Below the pieces are notes generated by a model. It ran no database searches. It saw only the letters and a list, made by a program, of their open reading frames with translations, and was not told the DNA's origin. The translations under genes and the position numbers were made by a program. From NCBI GenBank assembly GCA_033763355.1, contig JANRKT010000295.1:1-40069 (forward strand): DNA of 40,069 nt, written 5' to 3'. Shown piece by piece: positions 8,770-16,160 of this stretch (the stretch's first letter is position 1; each line of letters begins with the position of its first letter). The DNA comes from JANRKT01 sp033763355 (GTDB lineage: Bacteria; Bacteroidota; Bacteroidia; Chitinophagales; Chitinophagaceae).

Positions 8770-9702
8770 ATGGAATTTTCTTTATCATGGATATGGATAG
8801 CTTTTGCTGTATTGTTTGTTTTCAGCGGCCTGGTAACGGTAAAGCAGGGGTACATAGATGTGATTACCATGTTTGGTAAATACCGCCGCATCCTGAAGCC
8901 TGGTTTGAATTTTAAAATACCCTTCCTGGAACAGATTACAAAAAGGGTGAGCATACAAAACCGATCTGTTGAACTGGAATTTCAGGCAGTAACACAGGAT
9001 CAGGCCAATGTTTATTTTAAAAACATGCTGCTTTATGCAGTACAGAATGAAGAAGAGGAAACAATAAAAAAGGTTGCATTTAAATTCATCAGCGAGAAGG
9101 ACCTGATGCAGGCGCTGGTAAGAACAGTTGAAGGCACCATACGCGGTTTTGTGGCTACCAAGCGGCAGGCAGAAATACTTGGTTTAAGAAGGGAAATAGT
9201 AGAATACGTAAAAGAAGAAATTGACCACCTGCTGAGTGAATGGGGTTACCACCTGCTTGACCTGCAGATCAACGACATCACTTTTGATAAGGCCATTTTG
9301 GAGAGCATGAGTAAAGTGGTAGCATCAAATAACCTGAAAGCGGCTGCTGAAAACGAAGGGCAGGCATTGCTTATTACCAAAACCAAAGGCGCAGAAGCAG
9401 AAGGAAATGCAATTAAAATAGCTGCAGAAGCAGAGAGAGAAGCGGCAAGATTAAGGGGCCAGGGTGTGGCATTGTTCCGCCAGGAAGTGGCCAAAGGTAT
9501 GACGGAAGCGGCCGAACAACTCAAGCAGGCCAATCTTGATACGAATGTGATTTTATTCAGCATGTGGACCGAAGCAGTGAAAAACTTTGCAGAAGTAGGC
9601 AAGGGCAACGTGATATTTCTTGATGGCAGCAGCGAAGGCATGCAACGCACCATGCAACAGATCATGAGCCTGATGAAGATGGATAAGCCGCAGCACAGCT
9701 GA
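8770..9702 (+). CDS. SPFH/band-7 (stomatin-like) membrane protein
   Basis: A 310-residue stomatin/prohibitin-type protein. One N-terminal membrane anchor (residues ~4-24) is followed by an SPFH domain (about 22-195) with VKQGYIDVITMFGKYRRILKPGLNFKIPF. A long Ala/Glu/Lys-rich coiled-coil (about 180-245, AAENEGQALLITKTKGAEAEG) and a short tail complete it. Such proteins oligomerise into membrane rings or scaffolds and often protect membrane proteases or organise microdomains. No NfeD partner or FtsH is adjacent, so the client is unknown. The ATG at 8770 places the anchor at the N-terminus as expected. A hairpin terminator follows directly. Confidence 0.9.
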   Translation: MEFSLSWIWIAFAVLFVFSGLVTVKQGYIDVITMFGKYRRILKPGLNFKIPFLEQITKRVSIQNRSVELEFQAVTQDQANVYFKNMLLYAVQNEEEETIKKVAFKFISEKDLMQALVRTVEGTIRGFVATKRQAEILGLRREIVEYVKEEIDHLLSEWGYHLLDLQINDITFDKAILESMSKVVASNNLKAAAENEGQALLITKTKGAEAEGNAIKIAAEAEREAARLRGQGVALFRQEVAKGMTEAAEQLKQANLDTNVILFSMWTEAVKNFAEVGKGNVIFLDGSSEGMQRTMQQIMSLMKMDKPQHS

Positions 9703-9725
9703 TTATTCCCTCATTCAATTATTTC

Positions 9726-9762
9726 AATCCTGCAGCGCATATACCTGCGGGATTTTTCTTTT
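9726..9762 (+). terminator. Rho-independent terminator after SPFH gene
   Basis: Arms AATCCTGCAG (9726-9735) and CTGCGGGATT (9745-9754) form a 10-bp stem with one G-U pair and a 9-nt loop, followed by TTTCTTTT. It lies 23 bp after the SPFH stop codon. Confidence 0.75.
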
Positions 9763-9870
9763 AAATTCCTTTATAAATTGTTAAGAGCGCTGTATCCGGA
9801 ATGGTTTTTGGAAATAATAACAACATTTACACGTTCAGCTTGTCAGACCATTTTACGATAGTTTTCTCAT

Positions 9871-9878
9871 TACTTTTG
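9871..9878 (+). promoter_or_regulatory. Candidate -7 element for exbB
   Basis: TACTTTTG matches the Bacteroidota TAnnTTTG -7 consensus exactly and lies 17 bp before the exbB ATG. No convincing -33 TTTG is seen at the expected distance. Prediction only. Confidence 0.4.
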
Positions 9879-9895
9879 CCCAAATCAAACATTAC

Positions 9896-10603
9896 ATGTT
9901 AGGATTGTTACTGCAGGCTAATCCTTTAGCCAACAAATTAACCGATACCACAACCGCACAAACAGGAGCTGTTCCGACCCCGCAGGAAATGCATTTGTGG
10001 GATTTGCTGGTTGCCGGTGGCGTACTGATGATACCCCTTGCGGTTTTATTTGTAGCCGCTGTATTCTTTTTTATTGAAAGATGGATGGCCATCAGCAAAG
10101 CCGGAAAGATTGACGAGAATTTTATGAGCATTATACGTGACCACATTGTAACCGGAAATGTATCTGCAGCAAGGGCAATTACCAAAAACACCAATAACCC
10201 CGTTGCAAGAATTGTTGATAAGGGCATCCAGCGCATCGGCAAACCTATTGACATGATTGAAAAGAGCATGGAGAATGTTGGTAAACTGGAGTTGTACAAG
10301 ATGGAGAGGAACCTGAATATTTTATCGGTTATTGCCGGTATTGCACCGCTTTTTGGTTTTATAGGTACTATTGTAGGTATGGTGCAGTTGTTTTACCAGA
10401 TTAACGCCACCGGTGAATTTAACCTGAATACCATTGCAGGCGGTATATATGTAAAACTTATTACTTCATTAACCGGTTTGATTATCGGGGTGCTGGCTTA
10501 TGTAGGGTATCATTTTCTCAGTACACAGGTAGATAAAACCGCCAACCGGATGGAGGTGGCTTCCGCAGATTTCCTTGATATATTGCAGGAGCCTACCCGT
10601 TAA
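9896..10603 (+). CDS. exbB: ExbB/TolQ/MotA-family proton channel subunit
   Basis: A 235-residue inner-membrane protein of the MotA/TolQ/ExbB family, which forms the pentameric proton channel energising outer-membrane import or envelope functions together with ExbD/TolR. Helix 1 lies at ~38-62 (GVLMIPLAVLFVAAVFFFIERW). A cytoplasmic region follows (~63-140), then two long helices around GIAPLFGFIGTIVGMVQLF and GGIYVKLITSLTGLIIGVLAYVGYHFL, the family signatures. The start gives a longer N-terminal leader than E. coli ExbB. exbD follows after 22 bp, so they form an operon. No tonB or second exbD is adjacent, so whether it serves TonB-type import or another envelope role is open. Confidence 0.92.
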   Translation: MLGLLLQANPLANKLTDTTTAQTGAVPTPQEMHLWDLLVAGGVLMIPLAVLFVAAVFFFIERWMAISKAGKIDENFMSIIRDHIVTGNVSAARAITKNTNNPVARIVDKGIQRIGKPIDMIEKSMENVGKLELYKMERNLNILSVIAGIAPLFGFIGTIVGMVQLFYQINATGEFNLNTIAGGIYVKLITSLTGLIIGVLAYVGYHFLSTQVDKTANRMEVASADFLDILQEPTR

Positions 10604-10625
10604 ATTGAAAAGCATATCATAACAC

Positions 10626-11033
10626 ATGGATTTACGTAAAAAATTAAGGAGAGAAGCAGAAGTGCATACCGGCCCGCTGAATGATATCCTTTTCATCCTG
10701 CTGATGTTCTTTTTAATTGTTTCAACACTTGCAAACCCCAATGTTATCAGGTTATCGCAGCCCAAATCAAAAAGCGATACCAAAGCCAAACAGAATGTGG
10801 TGGTTTCAATTGACGAAAATGCCCAGTATTTCATAGGCACAACCAGGGTTTCGCTGGATTCGCTGCGCATCGCTTTGATACCTGTTATCCAAAAAGAGAA
10901 AACTGATATCCCTACCATCGTCATCAATGCAGATAAAAAAGTTCCTGTTGATCATGTGGTTGCCGTAATGCGTGTAGCCCGTGACCTGGGTGCAAAAACA
11001 GTACTTGCAGTTGATAAAAATAATGTACAGTAA
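10626..11033 (+). CDS. exbD: ExbD/TolR-family biopolymer transport protein
   Basis: A 135-residue partner of the upstream ExbB. A short cytoplasmic N-terminus is followed by one membrane helix (about residues 18-38). The conserved acidic residue is in GPLNDILFILLMFFLIV, where the Asp is the expected proton-carrying residue of the ExbD/TolR family. A periplasmic alpha/beta domain occupies residues ~55-135 (VVVSIDENAQYFIG, PTIVINADKKVPVDHVVAVM). Length is typical. It is co-transcribed with exbB and converges on prmC with 59 bp between stops. No obvious terminator is seen in that gap. Confidence 0.92.
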   Translation: MDLRKKLRREAEVHTGPLNDILFILLMFFLIVSTLANPNVIRLSQPKSKSDTKAKQNVVVSIDENAQYFIGTTRVSLDSLRIALIPVIQKEKTDIPTIVINADKKVPVDHVVAVMRVARDLGAKTVLAVDKNNVQ

Positions 11034-11092
11034 AGCAGTTGTCAGCCATTAGCCTGATGCCTGTTTGACCGGGAACTACCGACTGCAAATTC

Positions 11093-11977
11093 CTAAAGCC
11101 CGTAGCTTTCAACCTGTATCTTCACCATCCTGTCTTTGCCCTGCATGTCTTTTCTTACAATAATTTGTTCAAAACCATTTTTGCGGAATAAATCAGCTAC
11201 CTGTTCGCTTAGGTTTTCATAAATTTCAAGAAAAATTATTCCGTTGTATTTAAGGTGGGCCATGGCAAAATTGGCTATGGCATGATAAAATACGAGCGGT
11301 TCATGATCATTTACAAAAAGGGCAAGGTGCGGCTCATAATCCACAACGTTTTTGTGCATGGTTGTTTTATCCTTTTCCGGAACATAGGGTGGGTTGCTTA
11401 CGATTACATCAAATGAAGGAAGCGCATGCCTTTCGCTGAGCTGAAGAAAATTTATTTTTTTGAAATGAACGGCAACATCCTGCAGCATGGCATTTTTGCC
11501 GGCAACTTCCAGCGCCTTTTCGCTTACATCAACTGCCCATACATCTGCATCTGGTAAATTTTTCTTTATTGCTATTGCTATACACCCGCAGCCTGTGCCA
11601 ACATCAAGAACGGATAATGCTTTTTTTTTCTTTTTCATTTCATAGCTTACATCTTTAACCACCCAGTCAACCAGCTCTTCTGTCTCCGGCCGGGGTATCA
11701 AAACATTTTCATCAACATAAAGTTTCAAACCATGAAACCAGGCTTCGTTCAATACATACTGCACAGGTCTGTGGCGGAGCAATTCCGACAAAAAACCTTC
11801 CAGAACGGACTCCTGCTTAGGGGAAAGAATCAGGTCTTTCCTGATAACAAGGTCAATCTTACGTATGCCCGTTACATCTTCAATCACCCAATCGGCAATA
11901 TTTCTTGCTTCACCGGCATCGTAAATCTGCTGCAGGCTGTTGTAAAATTCATCGTAGGCATGCTGTATCGTCATCAT
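11093..11977 (-). CDS. prmC: Release factor glutamine methyltransferase PrmC
   Basis: A 294-residue class I methyltransferase that N5-methylates the glutamine of the GGQ motif in peptide-chain release factors, using S-adenosylmethionine. The N-terminal helical substrate-recognition domain (residues ~1-95) carries RPVQYVLNEAWFHGLKLYVDENVLIPRPETEEL. The SAM-binding motif is VLDVGTGCGCIAIAI and the active-site motif is SNPPYVP. Length and architecture match PrmC/HemK. Two consecutive ATG codons are possible starts (11977 and 11974). It is divergent from ribD, with 65 bp to the ribD start proposed here, so the two genes share a promoter region. Confidence 0.95.
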   Translation of the reverse strand: MMTIQHAYDEFYNSLQQIYDAGEARNIADWVIEDVTGIRKIDLVIRKDLILSPKQESVLEGFLSELLRHRPVQYVLNEAWFHGLKLYVDENVLIPRPETEELVDWVVKDVSYEMKKKKKALSVLDVGTGCGCIAIAIKKNLPDADVWAVDVSEKALEVAGKNAMLQDVAVHFKKINFLQLSERHALPSFDVIVSNPPYVPEKDKTTMHKNVVDYEPHLALFVNDHEPLVFYHAIANFAMAHLKYNGIIFLEIYENLSEQVADLFRKNGFEQIIVRKDMQGKDRMVKIQVESYGL

Positions 11978-12042
11978 GACAAACTTAATTTATTTTTGCT
12001 TTCATACATTTGGGTTTTCACAATTACTATTTATTATTCCTG

Positions 12043-13089
12043 TTGGCTTTTCATGATCAATACATGCACCGTTGCCTTGAGCTGGCAAAAGAGGGGTGCG
12101 GCAATGTGGCCCCGAACCCGTTGGTGGGGGCTGTTTTGGTACATGAAGGAAGGATCATTGGTGAAGGGGCGCATCTTAATTATGGCGGGCCCCATGCAGA
12201 AGTAAATTGTATAAACAGCGTAAAACCTGACGATAAGGAACTGATATCCCGGTCGGTTTTGTATGTTTCGCTGGAACCCTGTGCACACCATGGCAAAACA
12301 CCTCCCTGTGCCGACCGGATAATTGAAGAAAAAATACCTCAGGTAATAATTGGATGCAGCGACCCATTTAAGGAAGTGAATGGAAAGGGTATTGAAAAAT
12401 TAAGAAATGCAGGGGTAAAAGTTGAAACCGGAATTCTTGAAAATGAATGTAAGGAGGTCAATAAACGGTTTTTTATCTTTTATATCCAACACCGTCCCTA
12501 CATTGTTTTAAAATGGGCGCAGACTGCTGATGGGATAATGGCGCATGAGGATTTATCAAGACTGCACATCAGCAATGAGTTTACCAATATTGTTGTGCAC
12601 AGGTGGCGCAGCGAAGAAGCATCTGTACTGGTGGGCACCAATACTGCTTTTTTTGATGATCCTGCACTTACCACGAGGTTGTGGAAAGGCAAAAACTCCC
12701 TGAGGCTGGTAATTGATATGGGCCTGCGTTTGCCTTCTTCTTTAAAACTGTTTGACGGAACTGTTTCAACGATTGTATTCAACACATTAAAGCATGCCGA
12801 AGCAGGCAAACCGTTGTATTACCAGGTTACAAAAGATGTATCTCTGGTGCACCAGGTTGTAAATGCATTGTACCACATGAAAATTCAGAGTGTGCTGGTG
12901 GAAGGAGGGGCAAAACTGCTGCAGTCATTTATTGATGAAGGTTATTGGGATGAAGCAAGGGTGATAACAAACACCGGACTAACCATCACATCAGGTTTGC
13001 AAAGTCCCCAATTGCAAAACCACATTACTGTAAAGGAAGAACAATTATTTTCTGATCATATTATTTATTATAAAAACAGTTGCCTGTAA
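12043..13089 (+). CDS. ribD: Riboflavin biosynthesis deaminase/reductase RibD
   Basis: A bifunctional enzyme for the second and third steps of riboflavin synthesis, deaminating then reducing the pyrimidine intermediate with NADPH. The N-terminal cytidine-deaminase-like domain carries the zinc site (GGPHAEVNCI and EPCAHHGKTPPCADRII). The C-terminal reductase domain begins near YIVLKWAQTADG and includes LVGTNTAFFDDPALTTR and VLVEGGAKLLQSFID. The start is uncertain. The family N-terminus HDQYMHRCLELA needs several residues before the first ATG (12064), so I chose an in-frame TTG at 12043; TTG 12010 is possible but adds an atypical hydrophobic stretch. Other rib genes are not adjacent, and no FMN riboswitch fits in the 65-bp leader. 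Confidence 0.92.
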   Translation: MAFHDQYMHRCLELAKEGCGNVAPNPLVGAVLVHEGRIIGEGAHLNYGGPHAEVNCINSVKPDDKELISRSVLYVSLEPCAHHGKTPPCADRIIEEKIPQVIIGCSDPFKEVNGKGIEKLRNAGVKVETGILENECKEVNKRFFIFYIQHRPYIVLKWAQTADGIMAHEDLSRLHISNEFTNIVVHRWRSEEASVLVGTNTAFFDDPALTTRLWKGKNSLRLVIDMGLRLPSSLKLFDGTVSTIVFNTLKHAEAGKPLYYQVTKDVSLVHQVVNALYHMKIQSVLVEGGAKLLQSFIDEGYWDEARVITNTGLTITSGLQSPQLQNHITVKEEQLFSDHIIYYKNSCL

Positions 13090-13118
13090 GGCAAATGCTT
13101 TTACGGGGTTTTCTTTTT
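13083..13118 (+). terminator. Candidate terminator overlapping ribD stop
   Basis: CCTGTAA (13083-13089) pairs with TTACGGG (13101-13107) with one G-U pair and an 11-nt loop. TT, TT and a six-T run follow. The left arm contains the ribD stop codon. Confidence 0.45.
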
Positions 13119-13132
13119 TACATCTTAACATT

Positions 13133-13741
13133 ATGCCGGACAGCGATTTTTATAATACTATCGGTAAACCCGGAATTGCTGAATTTAAAGACCGTGGCAG
13201 CAGGTTCATTGCTTATGCCTTTCCCGTAAATGATATTCATGAATTTAAATTGCGGCTCGCAGAAATTAAAAACGGGCACCCCAAAGCCACACACCATTGT
13301 TTTGCTTATCGCATTGGACAGGATGGAAATACTTTCAGGGTAAGCGATGACGGTGAACCTTCAGGATCTGCCGGAAGGCCCATACTGGGGCAAATTGACA
13401 GTAAGCAGCTAAAAAATGTCCTTATTATAGTAGTGCGCTATTTCGGAGGAACCTTGCTGGGAGTGCCCGGCCTGATAAATGCATATAAAACTGCAGCAGT
13501 CATGGTATTGCAAATTGTAGCCATAATCCGCAAACCGGTTGAAACAGCATACAGGCTGCAGTTTGATTATACGCAATTGGGCGAGGCGATGAAAATAATT
13601 AAAGCCTTTAACTGTAATGTATTAAAAAGGGATATACAATTGTTTTGCCATTTGGAAATAAACATTGCCAGCAGCTGTTTGGAACAGGTTTTGCTCAGGT
13701 TAGGGGAGATTAAAGGAGTGGAGCTAAAGCGGATAGCATAA
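13133..13741 (+). CDS. yigZ: YigZ/IMPACT-family protein
   Basis: A 202-residue UPF0029/IMPACT protein. The N-terminal domain (residues ~1-120) has the family core: KDRGSRFIAYAFPV, ATHHCFAYRIG, DDGEPSGSAGRPILGQI and VVRYFGGTLLGVPGLINAY. A C-terminal DUF1949-like ferredoxin-fold domain (about 130-202) follows. The family is conserved from bacteria to eukaryotes, where IMPACT regulates GCN2; bacterial members are proposed to bind nucleic acid or ribosomes, but the biochemical role is unresolved. The full-length match and ATG start leave little doubt about family membership. It lies 43 bp after ribD in the same direction. Confidence 0.92.
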   Translation: MPDSDFYNTIGKPGIAEFKDRGSRFIAYAFPVNDIHEFKLRLAEIKNGHPKATHHCFAYRIGQDGNTFRVSDDGEPSGSAGRPILGQIDSKQLKNVLIIVVRYFGGTLLGVPGLINAYKTAAVMVLQIVAIIRKPVETAYRLQFDYTQLGEAMKIIKAFNCNVLKRDIQLFCHLEINIASSCLEQVLLRLGEIKGVELKRIA

Positions 13742-13829
13742 AATACACCCCGTATTCTTCAAATAAAAAACACTATGCAGTATTGAAAAACGTTTTAATA
13801 CATGTAAACCCTTTTTTAAAATATATCTT

Positions 13830-14294
13830 ATGAATAAAACTTTGCTTACCGGGCTTATTTTTTTATTACTGAATGCTGCTGTAAAAGCACAGCCGGAACC
13901 TGTTGAGTTTACTTACCTGACAAACTGCACCCTTAAAAATGAAGTAAAACTTGGCGGCGGAATCAATTGCTTTGTTGTAAATAACCTGCCGCAGTTTAAT
14001 AAAACTTTCGTTGCACCCAAAACAGTCGGCGGTGCTGCTGCAGGGCCCAACTTTGGTTCACAAAGGGTTATTGCTGCAGCCATGGCGCCTACCATAAGGG
14101 ATACCAAACTGATTATTCAAAAGGTAGAGATGGCAGGTAATACGTTAAACGTCCATTGCGTAGTGCAATACGGCAATAACCTTACTTATAAAATGAAGCC
14201 ACTGCAGGTTGTTTCGGTACAAAGGGCCAGTTTTATAAAAAGAATAGCATTTTACAGGGATGGCAGGATGATTAAATTATTTGCAGTAAGGTAA
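13830..14294 (+). CDS. Secreted hypothetical protein
   Basis: A 154-residue protein with a clear signal peptide (hydrophobic LLTGLIFLLLNAAVKAQ, cleavage near residue 21). The mature part contains two cysteines (CTLKNEV and INCFVV) that could pair, then a region VIAAAMAPTIRDTKLIIQK with alternating hydrophobics suggesting beta strands. The pattern is loosely reminiscent of PrcB_C-type domains, but I cannot establish this. No enzyme motif is visible. It lies 88 bp after the YigZ gene. The following 335 bp are non-coding. Function unknown. Confidence 0.65.
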   Translation: MNKTLLTGLIFLLLNAAVKAQPEPVEFTYLTNCTLKNEVKLGGGINCFVVNNLPQFNKTFVAPKTVGGAAAGPNFGSQRVIAAAMAPTIRDTKLIIQKVEMAGNTLNVHCVVQYGNNLTYKMKPLQVVSVQRASFIKRIAFYRDGRMIKLFAVR

Positions 14295-14629
14295 CCAGAT
14301 GCTGAATTCCCAGCCCAACTCTAAGCAACTGAATTTTAAAGTATAGCAGGAGTGAAGAACCTTGGTTTGGCAGTATTTTAAGGGCCGGTTCTTATACAGG
14401 CTCGCTATAAATATTGCCGGGAATTTTGAATATTAATCAATTATTAATACTTTTAAAAGCCAATAAAGGGAAATAAATACTGGTTATTCACTTTCCATTA
14501 TTTAAGTACTGTTCTTTCTGCTTTATTGCTTTGTAAAATAGTAATATCCTCCTTGTAAATCCCTCTGACTCCATCATAAAGAAAGTATAATTCGTAAGCA
14601 AGCTTATCGTTTAACCCAACTTGTGCTTT
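14295..14629. other. 335-bp non-coding gap with weak signals
   Basis: No reading frame worth calling. An inverted repeat AAGAACC (14355-14361) / GGTTCTT (14387-14393) with a 25-nt loop could end transcription of the secreted-protein gene, but lacks a T run. A TTTG-N19-TACTTTTA pair (14425-14455) resembles a promoter for the next gene. No tRNA-like or riboswitch-like fold was recognised. Confidence 0.4.
14425..14455 (+). promoter_or_regulatory. Candidate Bacteroidota promoter
   Basis: TTTG at 14425-14428, a 19-bp spacer and TACTTTTA at 14448-14455 (one mismatch to TAnnTTTG). It would give a leader of about 170 nt before the ATG at 14630. Prediction only. Confidence 0.3.
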
Positions 14630-15409
14630 ATGAAGGAAACTTTTTCAAAATCTATTGTAACCTCCAGCGGTGAATTTTCAGTTAAAAAACCTGCGAAATC
14701 AGATGTTATCCTGCTTTCTGTAAAAGGTATTATCAGGTTGCTTTTATTTGTTGTTTTAATTCTTGTAATAGCTAATCTGGTAAGCCTTTATATGGTTGAG
14801 GTTTTTTCTGTTAAAACCCATTTTGCATTATCCCTTTTTGCAAATTTTGATATGAACGGGGAATGGAATTTCCCCACTATATTTTCTTTCGGCCTTTTGC
14901 TGTTGTCAGCATTGCTTTTGTTTATCATTTCCCTAATCAGGGATGAAAAATCAAAAGGTAACCACGTTTACTGGAAGATATTAAGTATCATCTTTCTTTT
15001 TCTTGCAACAGATGAGATAATAGGAATTCATGAGCGGTTCAATTTCCTGAAAGATAAAATTCAAGGGAATTTCCTGGGTTTACTGCATTACCCGTGGATA
15101 CTTCCTTATGTTTTATTTGCCGGTGTTGTTGGTGGTTTTTTTCTCAATTTCGTCTTCAGGATGCCTAAAAAAACAAAGAACCTTATTATGATATCAGGCA
15201 TTTCTTACTGCACCGCTGCTATAGCTTTTGAATTACCGGAAGGTTATCTTGCCCTGTCGCAGGGTGAATATACTTTCTGGTGGTACCTGACATGCTGTAT
15301 TGAAGAAACATTTGAAATGTGCAGTATTATCCTGTTCATATACGCCCTGATGGATTATATCAGGAGCCATTCCGCCAAAATTACTTTCATTCCCAAAATG
15401 GATTTCTGA
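14630..15409 (+). CDS. Six-helix membrane protein with conserved acid/His residues
   Basis: A 259-residue polytopic protein of unrecognised family. The soluble N-terminal ~30 residues precede about six hydrophobic segments. Polar residues in or beside helices stand out: DEIIGIHERF at the end of helix 3, FELPEG at the end of helix 5, and IEETFEM at the start of helix 6. This D/E-H-E pattern is what would be expected of an intramembrane metal site or hydrolase of the alkaline-ceramidase/CREST kind, but that comparison is inference. I chose ATG 14630; an in-frame TTG at 14621 adds three residues. It appears to be a single-gene unit, tail to tail with the DUF1080 gene. Confidence 0.75.
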   Translation: MKETFSKSIVTSSGEFSVKKPAKSDVILLSVKGIIRLLLFVVLILVIANLVSLYMVEVFSVKTHFALSLFANFDMNGEWNFPTIFSFGLLLLSALLLFIISLIRDEKSKGNHVYWKILSIIFLFLATDEIIGIHERFNFLKDKIQGNFLGLLHYPWILPYVLFAGVVGGFFLNFVFRMPKKTKNLIMISGISYCTAAIAFELPEGYLALSQGEYTFWWYLTCCIEETFEMCSIILFIYALMDYIRSHSAKITFIPKMDF

Positions 15410-15461
15410 TACAGTCATTGAGGCTCATGGCGTTTAATGGATCCAGGTAAAGCAGGAAGTA

Positions 15462-16058
15462 TCAGAGTTCCTGTATTTTAATTTTTTTCCATCTTACTTT
15501 TATGCCTCCCCCGTCATGTATCTGCAAGGCAATAAAACCTTCGCCCTTTCCTATTTTTTCATCTTTAAGATTAATCATCATGTGGCCGTTAAGCCAGGTT
15601 ATTACTTCGTCACCGACTACTTTTATTTTAAGTGTATTCCACCTGCCCGGCTTCAGGTATTTTTCATGCATAGGGTCAGGCTGTATCAGCCAGCCCCTGC
15701 CGTAAGATTCATAAATGCCGCCGGTATGGTTGTTTATGGGGGCCACTTCTACCTGCCACCCGCTTATTTTTACACCTTCAATACCCGAACGGAAGAATAC
15801 ACCACTGTTTCCATTAGCCTCCTGCTTAAACTGCAGCGTGAGTATAAAATTCTTATATGATTTAGCAGTGGACAAATAACCATATTGTTTATCTGGTCCG
15901 CTTTCGCAAACCAATTCACCTCTTTCAACATACCACTTTTCCGTTCCGTGAATTGTCCAGCCGCTGAGGTCTTTGCTATTAAAAATACTAACCGCTTTCT
16001 GGGCCCAGCCTGATATTGCAACAAAGAATAAACATAAAGAGAGGAATGTTTTTTTCAT
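15462..16058 (-). CDS. Secreted DUF1080 (3-keto-disaccharide hydrolase-like) protein
   Basis: A 198-residue exported protein. The signal peptide ends near GWAQ (residues 1-19). The rest is a single DUF1080 domain (PF06439), a concanavalin-like jelly roll: IFNSKDLSGWTIHGTEKWYVERGELVCE, NSGVFFRSG, WLNGHMMINLKD and a C-terminal IALQIHDGGGIKVRWKKIKIQ. Family knowledge: some members hydrolyse 3-keto-glycosides and many occur in carbohydrate-degradation loci. Here it stands alone without sugar oxidoreductases, so its substrate is not indicated. Length is typical for a one-domain member. It probably acts in the periplasm or at the surface. Confidence 0.88.
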   Translation of the reverse strand: MKKTFLSLCLFFVAISGWAQKAVSIFNSKDLSGWTIHGTEKWYVERGELVCESGPDKQYGYLSTAKSYKNFILTLQFKQEANGNSGVFFRSGIEGVKISGWQVEVAPINNHTGGIYESYGRGWLIQPDPMHEKYLKPGRWNTLKIKVVGDEVITWLNGHMMINLKDEKIGKGEGFIALQIHDGGGIKVRWKKIKIQEL

Positions 16059-16160
16059 GTCAATCAGTTTTTGTTAAGGTAAGAATTTATTGGCCAAACC
16101 ATTTATCTCTTTCTTATCTTCAGCGTCAGGCAGGTTTATTGACCTGGTTTAACATTGCCT

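Noticed and set aside
11978..12042. FMN riboswitch in front of ribD
   Set aside because: The gap to prmC is only 65 bp, too short for the ~130-nt aptamer, and no conserved core was seen.
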